Origin: Takakia lepidozioides
Lineage: Eukaryota; Streptophyta; Takakiopsida; Takakiales; Takakiaceae
Assembly: GCA_030704615.1 (NCBI GenBank)
Contig: CM060731.1
Span: forward strand, 11,842,001-11,906,000
Length of the DNA stretch: 64,000 nt
Direction of reading: 5' to 3'
A program made the position numbers and the translations under genes. The number at the start of each line of letters is the position of its first letter. Within the stretch, counting starts at the first letter, position 1. Shown piece after piece: positions 30,377-41,281 of this stretch. Under the pieces are notes generated by a model. That model saw only the letters and a program-made list of their open reading frames with translations, made no database searches and was not told the DNA's origin.

Positions 30377-33300
30377 ATGCTCGAACCTGAGAGGGGGGGA
30401 GTTCGTGCACCAGACAGGAGACCTCGTCGCAAGCTCCGGAAATTATACTTCGGACGTAGGCCAATGCCGAAGGGGAGGAAGCAGATGCGTCTACAGGAGG
30501 AGGAGATTGCCATCTCCGAGCAGCAGGCCACTCAGGCAACCCAGCCACCAGTGAGAGCTCCATGCGATCGGACTGCGCGCAGCTGATCGAGCACCGAACC
30601 CCCTATTTTGCTTCTGTAATTCTTAGACTGAATGCTAGGAGACTTGAATGCAGAACATGTTTGCATGCCTAACAGGAAAGGTGGACGTGCTGGAGGGATC
30701 GCAGGAATCCGAAGAGCCGAAGGAAGAGTCCGAGGAGCTAGCTGCAGCACGTACACCCACCGATCCCCGAGCGCGGGTATTCCTGCCGGGCCTAGCCCTG
30801 TGCGTTTTCAAAACGCGGCTTCGAAGGGCAAGTTCAAAGCCCCAGAGATCGACTTGCGTTCTTTGGTCATGGAGAATCACCAGCAGGGGTCGGGCCCTTC
30901 TCCAGCAAAGTCGAAGAAGAAGCAGCCCGTCCCTCTACTGACTTCTGAACCGGCTCAGGCCGATTCACCCCCCCCAACGCGAATGAAGCAGCAGGGTAAA
31001 AGACAGATTCAATTGCAGCAGACACCTTCACCTGCAAGAATGAGGAAGCAGAAGGCAATCAGGGCGACGGCCGACAACAATCTCCCGCAAAACCGCTTCC
31101 ACGAGCTGAAGCTCAGTTCCTGGAGGATTTCCCACCTGCAGATGTTGGGGCCGTCTCTGCTGCTGCAGCGAAGGCAATGGGATCGACCGTTTTTGTCGAT
31201 TTGGTACCGGAGGAGGGTGCTGCCGCTGAACGTTCGCAGCCAGACCTCACCACCGATGAGCAAGCAGGCCCGGAGGAGGCCTCTGCAATGGCAGAATTGC
31301 CCGCACACAGGCCCCAGAGTGCAGCTCCAGTTGAGGTTGCTCCAGCTGCTCAGCCACTACCGGCACCTACAGACATGTCTCCGGAGGATTTCAAAAGTGC
31401 AGCGGATAAAATGTTGGAGGAGAGGAACACACAGAGCATTGGCAGAGTTCTAGGCAGCAGGGGTATTCCAGCGGACTCTTCGAATCCCACTCTATCGCAT
31501 GGTCTCCCTTCCCATCGTCAGGCAGGCCCTTCTCGGAGATGTGGATAAGCTCAAGTTCGCATTTCGAGAAGGGTACCGTCTGGGATCGGCAGCGTTTTAC
31601 GTTTCCATTGAGAATGAGGACGGCGAAACTCGTGGACCCACGGCCATATGTCGGGTAAAATGTTCTTTGTGTGGGACGGGAATCACCGACTTCTTGCCTG
31701 GTGGGAGTACATCAAGCAAAACCATGCCAAGCACATTGGCTGGCATTACATGGTGGAGTGTGTCATCCTGAAGGTGAAGGCGGCAGACTCCTCCCTGCTC
31801 AAGAATGCCATGGCGGGACCTCAACTCGTAAGATACTCATACCCTCCCTAGCACGTTCAAAATGCGGTGCCGCATTTCGGTTCCATTCTGGTTTGTTTCC
31901 GTGCTTCCGTGTACTGAACTGGAGAGTGTGCCTTGCAGGGTCACTGAGAATGCGTACGTGCATACCCACATGGCACATATGCTGTACATGGTGAGGAAAA
32001 CTGGTCTCAGTGATCCGCAGATGTTTGCGGAAATGCTGGAGCCCGAGCTCATTCAGAAAGCCGTTTGCAAAAACAGACCGGACATGGTATCGTCTCACTA
32101 TGGATGGATGGTGGAGGTGATATACGAAGTAAGTCATCCTCCCATTTCCCTCTGCTCATCCTTCCCCAATTTCCAGTAATCTTTCCACATGAATCGAATG
32201 TAACGCTTCTTTTTTTGTTGGCAGTCAAACATCAAGCTGGATTTGGCCCATGCCAAACGCTTCTTCATGGAAAGTGAGGGGCAGGTCAAAACGTTGCAAT
32301 CATTGACTGACACTTGAAGGAAGCCGGGGTGTCAAGTCCAGAACCAAATACAAGTCAAAGCTTGTGAAGCTGGTGGCAATTGCAGATCCGGCACTTGGAA
32401 AGGACTTCATCCCGAGATTGCAAAAACACTATTCTCGGGCCATGCAGCCGACCATGCAATTGGGAGAAACTGCATCACCTCTCAACGGCATGTGTGGGAG
32501 GCGAAAGAGAAGGTGAGGTTTCAATGCACTGAAGTTCCTCCTAGCAATAGCCACTCTCTTCCAGCTCCTGACATTGATCGGAAATGGCAGACACGGTGGC
32601 TGTCGTTCTGGGAATGCATCCGAGAGCATAAGGACAATGTGGTTTTTCCACTCGAAGTTTCCGACCCTGCAGTGGATGTGTGGCTCAACCGCATGACTTG
32701 GTGGTTCCAGGTAATTCAAGGTACTTCCCCAGATTTGCTTTTCTGAAATGAATCCCTGAACTGCTACGTGACAATGCATTTGGGAATCGCAGGTAAGGTG
32801 AATGTCGAATGCGAAGGAGCAAGTCGTAATGCACACAAATTCGTTCGGCTTGTACGTCAAATGGGATGGAACACAGACTTGGAAGACTACGTGACACGTT
32901 TCAGATGTGCGTACAAGGACAACCTTTTCGCCAGAGAGCTACAGACAGCAAGAAGGAGCGTGGAGTTTACACATCAGGAGGGAGCGGGGAAAGCTGCTGC
33001 AATGCAATGGAATTGTTTACAGGTGAAGCACAGCTGCCCTTGTATGCGAAGCCTGGTTACGAGGTTTGTCTCGGAAATGCGGCACCGCATTCGCATTTTA
33101 TGTTTTCGGTGGCACTCTGCCAGTAGGTTCGTCCAATCTTATGCTCACGCATGCGGACTGCCTTGCAGGTATATGAAATACGTGCTCCTTCAGACAGGGG
33201 CCCTGGCTCAAGAGCCCCCGTTCTTCATGGCCTGGATCGTGGAAGGCCCAAGCTGTGTGTCTAAACACCCGAGATGCAGAAGAAACAATGGCAATTCCCG

Positions 33301-34969
33301 CGCATCTCGTTGGATGCCCGTGGTACCTGGACATGTCTGGCGGTATTGTTGACGAGTCTGAGAAAATCTGCACGCCTTGGCAGAAGAGAAGAGAAAAGAA
33401 AGACGTTGTCCCTGTTGGGCCAAAGTCGGCAAAGGATCTGCTGCTCTGGAAGAATCCAGAAAGGCAGCTGAGATGGCACAAAAGATGGTGGAGCAGCTAT
33501 GCAGCCAACAGAAGGGGTCGAGAAGAGGACTCGCCAGCAAGGAGCAGCTGTTGTGACACCCGCCAAAACGAAGAAGCAGAAGAAACAGCATGTTCAGGAA
33601 AAGAGGGTGAGGAAGAGGACTCCGATGGAGACTTTGCAACCAGCCCACCCCCCCAAACGCAGGCTGCCTCCCCTGTGCCCACCGTTGTCACGAGAGGCAC
33701 GAGAACTGGCTCGCAAAGAGGCACTCTTCAACCCCCAGGGGGGCACCCTTCGAGCCGGTGGAAATGAAGAGGCCGAAAGGGCTCCCGAAACAGTAGTCCA
33801 GTGTGTAAATGAGAGTTTCTTGGCGGCTTTGGATGGACGGGCAGCCAAGTTGGCATACATGAAGACCACGGAGGGCTGAAGGGCAGAGCACTGAAGAAGG
33901 CGACTGCCGAAGGCCTTCCGACACCCCAGGATTTCAGAATATGGTCTCGTTCTTTGAGAGGGTGTGTGTAGACAAGGATTGTAGGAGGGGCGGAAAGGGA
34001 AATGCCCGAGTGGTCTTGCGATATGATCATCTTGGATATTCCGGACGGAGAAAGCCTGTGGAAGGACTGCAAGCTTTCCATCTTGGAACAGGTACTCGGA
34101 GGACTTTGGAAGAAGAAAGGATTCGGGCTTGCCCGCATGGTGTTGGACGACAAAGGCTGTGTGGTTGTCCTGGCGAGCAGAGGAAAAAAACACTCAGACA
34201 GGAATTGCGAAGTGGACCCGCAAGAGCGCCGTCCCGATTCTGAAAAAGAAGTGGACGTGCATCAACACACTGGGCCTTCGGTCGGAAAGGGAAGAAGGTG
34301 ATTACGACACTGGCACTCGTCAGTCATTTTGCCTTGGGTGTTTCAAATGCGGTGCGCATTCGGTTTCTAATCGTTCCCCCCTGTGTATGCAGGACGAAAG
34401 CAGTTCGATGCATACTGCTTTGTGAAGGAGAACTCCACCTTTGCTTTCCGGAATGAGGGAGGGAGGAAAGGTTGACCCGAACTGCGACCCCCTCGATTAC
34501 GACGTTCAGTTCAACAACGTTCCCAAGGAACTTCTCCCTCATAGCCTCACTTCAACGGAAAAACCCCTGCGGGGGTACTCACGGTCGGAGCCCTGCCTTC
34601 ATTCAGACAATTATGGAGACATGCACAGACGTGGAGGGCACAGTGCTCGACCTCATCTGGGGGAAGGTATGTTGAATCTTGATCTATGCTGTTCTGCAAA
34701 TTCTCGTTAGGATGTAGTTCGCAACATCTGAAGCGCCATGTGGTAATGTGTGGGATGGCATTGTAACAGGTGCCTCAATGTGGGCTGGGCGGTTTTCCGA
34801 CCGGCAACTCTTGCCTACGAGGAGGATTCATCCGTGTGGGGATCCCATCTGGAAGGGCTGCAATGGAATGTTAAGGCTCCCGACAGAGCGGAAGTCTCCT
34901 CGGATTCGTCCGGAGTCCGAGGAAGACACAGTGGACATTGATGCGGAGGAGAACCCGGAATACGAGTGA
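30377..34969 (+). pseudogene. Gene A3: decayed ParB-like / methyltransferase-like gene of M3
   Basis: It starts MLEPERGG..RPRRKLRKLYFGRRPM, like A1. A long low-complexity region follows, then the ParB-like part (MVSLPIVRQALLGDVDKL, GSAAFYVSIEN, MFFVWDGNHRLLAWWEYI at 31.5-31.75 kb). A frameshift lies near 31495, and about 35 residues present in A2 are missing near 31640. Later exons align with A2: VHTHMAHMLYMVRKTGLSD (31.96 kb), VWLNRMTWWFQ (32.68 kb), MIILDIPDG (34.03 kb), SPAFIQTIMETCTD..VLDLIWGK (34.59-34.67 kb). Motif I is spoiled (LIWGK where A2 has LSMGTG). In-frame stops occur near 32318 and 33879. The end, DTVDIDAEENPEYE, resembles the tail of A2. At least three introns contain M3 palindromes. 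Confidence 0.7.
31855..34360 (+). repeat. Single M3 palindromes inside introns of A3
   Basis: Three isolated copies of the M3 palindrome fall in three different introns of A3: near 31860 (AAATGCGGTGCCGCATTTCG), 33074 (GGAAATGCGGCACCGCATTC) and 34348 (AAATGCGGTGCGCATTCGG, shortened). None falls in an exon that aligns with A2. Confidence 0.8.
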
Positions 34970-35639
34970 GTGCAAACATTGTAAGTTTGCAAGCCTTCTG
35001 GGTCATTTTTTGTCAAACGAATTTCCGGACTGTGGTTCTCATTAGTCTCGTTGAGATTGTCATGTGCAGGATTGCAGGGTCCGTGGTCGAAACATGTAGG
35101 GCCTAACACTTCCTGCCAGGAAGAATGTCCGTTCTTTGCGAGGGCCGACTTCATGACGAGCCCGGTGAGGGACTACTCACTTCCTAGTTATGCAGCTAAA
35201 CTCGCAAATACAGCGATTAGAAGAAGTGAGAATCCCAGTAAAGTAGAGCAGATTTGGAGAGGGCTAGGGAGGACAGAAGGATAAAGAAAGAGTTGGCAGC
35301 AGCTCAGACAGGTAGACAGGTACGAAAGTACATATGTGATTCAGGGATGAGAGCGACGCAGACAGGGAGGAAGAAGGCCCACCCCAAACGGAGGTGAGTG
35401 AGAGTGAGATGGGACAGTTCGCAAGGGGGAAGATGGGGAATTTTCGAAGAGCCTGGCAAACGAGCATCGATGGAGATGAGAAAGGGCACTGGAGGGGGGT
35501 GGAGGCGGAGCAGGACAGTCTAGTAAATTCTCTTCCAGAGTATATAAAGGAAATTCTGCCCGACATTCATGACCCCTCTCCAGTGTGCATTCCAGCCACA
35601 CAATCGCCCAACCACGACGCTCCCAAAATCAGAAATGGG
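34970..35639 (+). other. Region downstream of A3
   Basis: No convincing gene. A GA-rich stretch lies at 35230-35520, and TATATAAAG at 35541-35549 could be a TATA box, but no gene clearly follows it. Confidence 0.3.
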
Positions 35640-36375
35640 GCATCGCATTTCCAAAATTTTGGCAACTCTAAGAACCTCTTTTGGAAATGCGGCACCGCAT
35701 TTCCAAAACAGGGGAGGGACTAAATTTTCCATTTCAATGTTGGCATAGTAAAAAGTAATCGGCCGATTGGAAATGCGGTGCCGCATTTCCAAAATTTCCT
35801 TTGTCCACACGCCAGTTTTGGCCTCTCCCGCTCATTGCATGGATGCCACCACGCTTACAGAGGTCGAACAAGGAGGTCGAACAAGGAGGTCGAGATGGCG
35901 GAATTGGAAATGCGGTGCCGCATTTCCATATTGGGGATGGTCGTTGTTCGAACTGCAGGCCCTTGTGAGCAAAAATTGGCACCGCATTCCGTTGTTAAAA
36001 AAAAGTCGATGACGGACATGGAAATGCGGCGCCGCATTTCCAGAAAGGACATCGCAATTTGTCCATTTGCAGACCCTCTCACGGAAATGCGGTAACGCAT
36101 TCCATCGAGCTGGTCGGAAATAGGTGCACTTTTCGAAGTGTTGGACGGAAATGCGGCACCGCATTCCCTTGTCCAAAAAGAAGTTTCCATTGCCAAGCTG
36201 GAAATGCGTTGCCGCATTTGCAATGCCAACCTCGTTGTCTGTCAATTTATAGACCCGTGTTGGTATTTCGTGTACCTGGACGGAAATGATGCACCGCATT
36301 TCATTGTCCGACACTGAAATGCGGTTCATACATTTCCATGTCGGCATGGAAATGCGGCACCGCATTTCGATGTCC
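35635..36375 (+). repeat. Palindrome array of unit M3, downstream part
   Basis: About ten copies of the AAATGCGG..CCGCATTT palindrome, intact (35682, 35768, 35905, 36019) or with small changes (35635, 36083, 36146, 36200, 36280, 36315, 36347). The spacing is irregular, 35-135 bp. The intervening sequence is mostly unique, apart from a short tandem duplication (AGGTCGAACAAGG, near 35864-35887). Confidence 0.85.
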
Positions 36376-36625
36376 GACATGGCGTTACTCTGGTATATTC
36401 TTGACACATGACTCTCATACCGGTTACTCTGGTATATTCATCCGGACAGACAAATTGTAGAAATGAGACATCAAATTGTAAACAGTGGGCCAATTCCGAC
36501 AGTTATTCAACAGAATGAAACACAATCATACAGAAGTGAGGTACGATGGGTTTATTGATCAGACACGATGTCTCACATTTACCAACTGCAGACAAAACTA
36601 AGCCCTTCCTCCTTCTACATGGGCT

Positions 36626-37327
36626 TCACCAAGTCGACGGAACTTCGATACCCCTCAAAACAAGCTCATCACTGCTGCGGCACCTCGAGGTAAACTGCAA
36701 TTCGGTCGTTCTGCTGCCCTTGCTGGAGCCGACGACAATGTCATGTCCATCAATGATACCACCATCATACATTGACAAGGTCACTGTGGGCCTCATGTGC
36801 CCGTGCGATTCGTCTTCGCAACTCAGCCGAATGTCTCCATACACTGGAAGAGCGGAGTGATCTGCACGTATATAGTTTTCCCCGGTGCCGTCCTCCCTGG
36901 TCCACTGGCAGCAGTTCCAGCGCCAAAGCGAGGCCGTGCGTGATCTGTCCGGCATCCCTTTCCAGCTTGGTATATCGAGGTCAACAATTTTCAGGACCCA
37001 CGGACCGCATTGACCCTCGCCCTCACCTCGCTCAAAGCGGTAATAGCCCTCCAGATACTCCATTGCGCGCAAAGACTCTTGCTTGATTCCAGCAGCGTCT
37101 GTGAAAACAGAGAGCCAGACAATGATGTCTCCTGATTCTGGTTTGAACATAGCATAATCGTGGCCATGATAAGGGCAATCGGCTGGATTTCGGCGGCACG
37201 GCATCCTTGAAAAAGAGTAGCGGAGTACGCTCAATGACAGCAGCTCCCGGATGGAGGAGGAGCAGCGCGGTGGCTGGAAAAAGTTCAAGCTAACGCTGCA
37301 ATTCCTCACAAACACTCCAGGGCACAT
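36626..37327 (-). CDS. Gene C1: unknown protein, paralogue of C2
   Basis: Open for 233 codons, ending in LVLRGIEVPSTW. I do not recognise the family. It aligns along most of its length with C2 (37488-38324): PCRRNPADCPYHGHDYAM, then SGDIIVWLS, then AMEYLEGYYRFERGEG, PWVLKIVDLDIPSWKG, RTASLWRWNCCQWTRED, VYGDIRLSCEDE, DGGIIDGHDIVVG and the end. The alternation of short hydrophobic strands suggests a beta-rich globular protein; the conserved Cys (DCP, NCC) and Trp could form a core. Homology with C2 starts at an AAGGATGCCGTGC segment that may be the start codon or an exon border. C1 and C2 point away from each other and lie 160 bp apart inside M3. Confidence 0.55.
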   Translation of the reverse strand: MCPGVFVRNCSVSLNFFQPPRCSSSIRELLSLSVLRYSFSRMPCRRNPADCPYHGHDYAMFKPESGDIIVWLSVFTDAAGIKQESLRAMEYLEGYYRFERGEGEGQCGPWVLKIVDLDIPSWKGMPDRSRTASLWRWNCCQWTREDGTGENYIRADHSALPVYGDIRLSCEDESHGHMRPTVTLSMYDGGIIDGHDIVVGSSKGSRTTELQFTSRCRSSDELVLRGIEVPSTW

Positions 37328-37487
37328 TTAAATTTCCCCCCTACAGGATCCTGGACCGATGAAGATTGGCTGCTTCATGAATGTAGCCGTTTCAGTTTCC
37401 TACCCTGCCATGCAAACTATGGGCACTCACTGCCAGGTGGGCCGATAGCCACTGGACACGACGAAGTCCATCCCCTCTTCGATGTAA
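37328..37487. promoter_or_regulatory. Shared upstream region of C1 and C2
   Basis: 160 bp between two divergent paralogues. At its right edge (37481-37506) is one hybrid palindrome, AAATGCGGCGCCGAATTTCC: its left half is of M3 type and its right half of M1 type. A CATTTAAATTT stretch lies near 37323. Confidence 0.4.
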
Positions 37488-38324
37488 ATGCGGCGCCGAA
37501 TTTCCATCCGGGGGGATGGACTTCGGTGGCAGATCTCAAACTATAACTTGTTGATGAGAAAGATGTATGGGTTCATCCACCGCCGGCGTGATGAACACGT
37601 TCCACCTCCGTCGGTGGGTACGTGGGACCCAGATGCTCCATTATTGGAGGCCGGACTGCTCTTCCGCTTCGCATCATTTCCAAAATCTAAGGGCTTCGTA
37701 GCTGTCCGCAAGGTCATTGTCATCTGCATCCAAGTCGTCCTCAGTCCTCCTTTGCAAGGATGTCCGTGCTTCCGGAACCGGGACGACTGCCCATTTGGAG
37801 GCATCGATTATGCAATGTATTCGGCCACATCGGGAGACATTGTTATCTGGTACACAGATTACACAGAAGATACTGGTTCGATTGTGGAAACATTGGTGGC
37901 TTTTGAGTATATCCTAGGCCACTACGCCTTCGAGCGGGGTGACGATCTTGGTCTGAGGAGTCCGTGGCTCCTGCGCATCCTCGATTCCGATTTTCCCAGC
38001 TACGACGGTCACCCATGCAGAAGAAGGCGCACTGCTATGCTGTTGCGGTGGAACTGCTGCCACTGGACGTGGGTGGACTCCATCAGAGAGACCTATTCTC
38101 CTGAAGGTGTGCGCTCCTCTTCTCCATTGTATGGGGACATTCGCATTGGTGTGGACGACGAAAACGTGAAGATTTCCATATTCGATGGTGGTATGATTGA
38201 AGGGCAGGACATTGTGGTGAACATCACTAGGGGCGGTACAACGGCTGCAATCGACTTTACATGGAGGAGCCCCATGACTCATGAGCTAGTTCTGAGAGCA
38301 GTCGAAGTCCCATTGACAACGTGA
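37488..38324 (+). CDS. Gene C2: unknown protein, paralogue of C1
   Basis: Open for 278 codons to a TGA at 38324. The core aligns with C1: CPCFRNRDDCPFGGIDYAM, SGDIVIWYTDYTED, AFEYILGHYAFERGDD, PWLLRILDSDFPSYDG, RRRTAMLLRWNCCHWTWVD, YGDIRIGVDDE, DGGMIEGQDIVV, MTHELVLRAVEVPLTT. The first 85 codons do not align with C1 and may be leader or intron; homology begins after TTTGCAAGGATGTCCGTGC. Both copies keep their frame despite many differences, which suggests that selection preserved the protein after duplication. No motif of transposases, methylases or nucleases is visible. Function unknown. Confidence 0.6.
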   Translation: MRRRISIRGDGLRWQISNYNLLMRKMYGFIHRRRDEHVPPPSVGTWDPDAPLLEAGLLFRFASFPKSKGFVAVRKVIVICIQVVLSPPLQGCPCFRNRDDCPFGGIDYAMYSATSGDIVIWYTDYTEDTGSIVETLVAFEYILGHYAFERGDDLGLRSPWLLRILDSDFPSYDGHPCRRRRTAMLLRWNCCHWTWVDSIRETYSPEGVRSSSPLYGDIRIGVDDENVKISIFDGGMIEGQDIVVNITRGGTTAAIDFTWRSPMTHELVLRAVEVPLTT

Positions 38325-38689
38325 CTTGTATTCAGTAGGCACAGGGCTAAAGATTTGATTGCACAATCAGCACAGTAGACGTGCTTCAAATGCAATTCAT
38401 GTGGATCAATAAAAACCTCATTGTGCCCTCTTTTTATTCTATTCTGTGTCCATCGTTCCCAGAATGCGTCATTGCTCATTTCGTTTGGGATTGGGAGTAT
38501 GGGTGGATTTTGCAAGTGGCTGGTAGGCTGAAATGGGCCCCCATTGTACAGAGCAGTACCACCCTACCATTCGCGAAACATTGCCTTTCAATATATAATT
38601 CTAAATAACATTGCCGAACCTCCTTCATCGGGAGGTCCTTCTCCCCCTATGACCGTGGCACCCTAAACCCTATTCCCGCGGACACTCAT

Positions 38690-38787
38690 TTCCGGAAAAT
38701 AGTGCTGCTCATGTTTTTTTCCACACTTACGACTCTGCTCATGGCTCATGCCGCTCATGACTCATGGCTCATGAAATAGCAGCCCCC
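38690..38787 (-). repeat. Right inverted terminus of M3
   Basis: The sequence ends GGCTCATGAAATAGCAGCCCCC. Its complement, GGGGGCTGCTATTTCATGAG, matches the left end of M2 at 14857 with few changes. Clustered CTCATG words (five or more) and a CCTATTCCCGCGGAC motif (38669-38683) mirror the layout of the other termini. Confidence 0.65.
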
Positions 38788-40200
38788 ATGTGTGGATGGA
38801 CATATTAATGGTAGTTTGCGTGGATGGGGCAGAACATCCATTTGGGCTGCACGACCGTTCGATTTCGGACGGAGGCGATGGTTCAGATCATCCAAGAAGG
38901 TCGCATATAAGGGGTACGTTCTTTCAGCCCGGCCTTTGGGCTTCCCATTTTCTACGCGTAAGCGCTGCGAGAGTGAGAGCTTGACAGTTGAGAGAGGAGA
39001 GCGTGAAAGACAAGAGTTTTGGAGCGAGTTTTGCAGCGACTGGACACTGGAGCGTGGAGAGAGAAAGAGAGCAGATTAGGCCGAGTGCAGAGAGAGGAGA
39101 GGGTGAAAGGTGAGAGAGTGAAATAGGCGGAATTTGAAGAGCGGGGAGGAGAGATAGGACAGTGGTGAGTGGAGAGAGATGAGTGCAGAGGCGAGAGCAC
39201 AGGGAGGGGAATTACCGGCTTGCAGGCGGAGGTGCGGAAGAGAGTGTCAAACGAAGGACTATGTTTGCAGGGACACCAAAATGGCCGGCCCCAGCAGATA
39301 CAACATTGAAAACTCATTTTTTTCGTCTTTTGTTTCCTATTTTGTGTTGACCTGTTCTCGATTCATGTGGTTCATGTCAATTCGTTTGGCTCCGGCTTCA
39401 TTCTCTGCTGCCCTGCACTCTCTTCAGTGCACTCTCATCTCTGTTTTAGTGCTTCAGTGCACATTTGGTTTCTGTTTCATTGTCTGCTTCATTGTTTGCT
39501 TCATTCCTGCTTCATTCTCTGTCAATTCATTTCATTCCTGCTCATTCTCTGCTTCAATGCACTCCTACTTCATTGCTTCATTGTTGTTCTTCAATTCACC
39601 GGTGGTTTGTAAGGTGGTTTTGTGTGCAATAGGGTTTTTGTGTGCTCGTTCTGGTAGATTAGGGTAATGGTTTTAGGGTGTCGGCAGATTACCGTGCTGG
39701 TTGTATTGCTTATTTTGTTGAATGTGGTGGTGTTTTGAGGATAGTGGTTTTGGAATAGTCCGAAAGTCCTCATTTCATTTCTCAACCGTTTTCTTGAGCT
39801 CCAAATCCAGCGTTAGTTTGTTCTTGTCAATATTGTTTATGTATTTTTGATGCATTTCTTCTCATTCCATTTCAATTCTCGTTCGAACCCGCCATATCCA
39901 ATTATGTCCAATTTGGCAATTCTGAAAAACCACCATAGCCTAGTCTACTTGTATGCCACACTAGATATAGGCTCACAGTAGGCTGCTTGCAGGCCAGAGT
40001 AGACTCTTACAAGACCCATGTCAAGCATATGAGGAACAAAAGAACCATTGGTTCGTGTGATGTCTGTTTGAGGAAGATGAAAGACATTTTCTTAAAGTAA
40101 GGACGAAATCGGATAATCCCGGGAAAAATGAAAATCATTGTGACAGGATGTGGGAACGTGTGATGAAATGATATGTGTAACACTGTAAGTGTAACACTCA
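38788..40200 (+). other. Low-complexity and unassigned region
   Basis: A GA-rich stretch (38960-39190) and a TTCATT/CTGCTT-rich stretch (39360-39600) are simple-sequence DNA. The ORFs across them are compositional. Nothing else recognisable. Confidence 0.4.
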
Positions 40201-40404
40201 CTTTCCAACGAGACTGGAATATGATAATCGGGAACCTCCACTAGACAATGGAGGTTTGATATTTCTTTGGGTCAGCCCGTTCCAAACTCTGATTATTTTT
40301 TCTATCAGTATGAAAAAAAGAGCGTGGGTGGGGAACCGGTGTCGGACGATGAGGATAAGACCGTCAGCTAAAAATGGAACAAGAGACGGAGTTCGGTAGA
40401 CGTG

Positions 40405-40926
40405 ATGGAAGCGGACCATCCAGATCAAGAAGATGATGTTTTGAAACTAGCTGAAAAATCCAGTAGGGGGTTTACCGAGCCGAACAAAGTGTCTGGGATT
40501 GACAAAAATGTGACAGTAGAATCCCCGCGAAACGCAGCCGAATCTCCCAACAATACACCTCAAGAATACTCCCTGGATACCCTGGCAGAAATAAGAGATA
40601 GCGTTCATGAACCCATTGATGTCTACGGATCTCCTGCCTACTCCCAAGAATCTCCGACATACACCCCTCCAGACTATTCCCCGGACACTTTGGCGGCGAT
40701 ACGAGAGACCGTTTTTGGATTTCCCGCATCTCCGGGTTACTTGCTAGCATCTCTTGTGTCCACCACAGGATCTCCAGGATATTACCCTCCACACTTTTCC
40801 CCGGACACTGCAACGAAAGAGGGCGTACTGGAACCCCTGGACGTCTATGGATCTCCTATACTCCCCAGGGTCTCCTGTGAGTGTCAACGGATCCCCGAGA
40901 TATACCCCTCTAGACTATTCCCTTGA
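40405..40926 (+). CDS. Serine/proline/tyrosine repeat protein of M4, probably broken
   Basis: Begins ATG at 40405 (MEADHPDQEDDV). From residue 45 it consists of four degenerate repeats of about 33 residues: SPAYSQESPTYTPPDYSPDT, then LAAIRE, a spacer, then the next repeat. The frame of the fourth repeat shifts by one near 40860, and the repeat finishes at 40957 in another frame (PRYTPLDYSLDTLRAIRRSI), so a frameshift is likely. The protein would be disordered and rich in S-P and T-P phosphorylation sites, loosely like the RNA polymerase II tail. It precedes A4 and may be its first exon. Confidence 0.5.
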   Translation: MEADHPDQEDDVLKLAEKSSRGFTEPNKVSGIDKNVTVESPRNAAESPNNTPQEYSLDTLAEIRDSVHEPIDVYGSPAYSQESPTYTPPDYSPDTLAAIRETVFGFPASPGYLLASLVSTTGSPGYYPPHFSPDTATKEGVLEPLDVYGSPILPRVSCECQRIPEIYPSRLFP

Positions 40927-41281
40927 TACACTCAGGGCAATCAGAAGGAGCATTTTGTAGTGGTTGGGTATGCCGAAGACTCGTCTGAGTATAGTAGATG
41001 GAGTCTGCGCGAGAAGTCCCTGAGTATTTTTTGGAGGAATTAGGTTCGAAGATTTCTTTTGTAGATTTGACCTGTTTCAGGATGATGTATTCAAAGGCTC
41101 CTTAGCCTCAATTTCATTAAAGTGTTTTATAACATATGTACAATCAGGAAGAGTTCCCCTTTCTTGTAGAATGCCTCGTACATACGAACCTCCACTGTCC
41201 AGTGGAGGTTCTTATATATGGAATGATGGATGCTTGTAAGGGAGATCTTGTTATTGGATTATCTAATGAATTTGTGTTTGG

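Larger units (their letters stand above)
29620..38787 (+). mobile_element. Unit M3: transposon remnant with decayed gene A and two divergent unknown genes
   Basis: The right end (38705-38787) is an inverted terminus: read inward it begins GGGGGCTGCTATTTCATGAGCC and holds several CATGAGC words, then GTCCGCGGGAATAGGG. This matches the left end of M2 well. No left terminus is visible at 29.62 kb; M2's right end abuts directly, so M3 has probably lost its left end and its gene B. Contents: palindrome arrays at both sides, gene A3, and genes C1/C2. Whether 14857 and 38787 once bounded one larger element cannot be settled by eye. Confidence 0.5.

Noticed and set aside
14857-38787. One 24 kb transposon bounded by the best-matching termini (14857 and 38787)
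   Set aside because: A right-type terminus at 29618 separates coherent contents (M2) from M3, and M3 has its own palindrome family. Kept as an unproven alternative only.
38960-39612. ORFs in the GA-rich and TTCATT-rich stretch
   Set aside because: Low-complexity DNA; the protein strings simply mirror the repeats.
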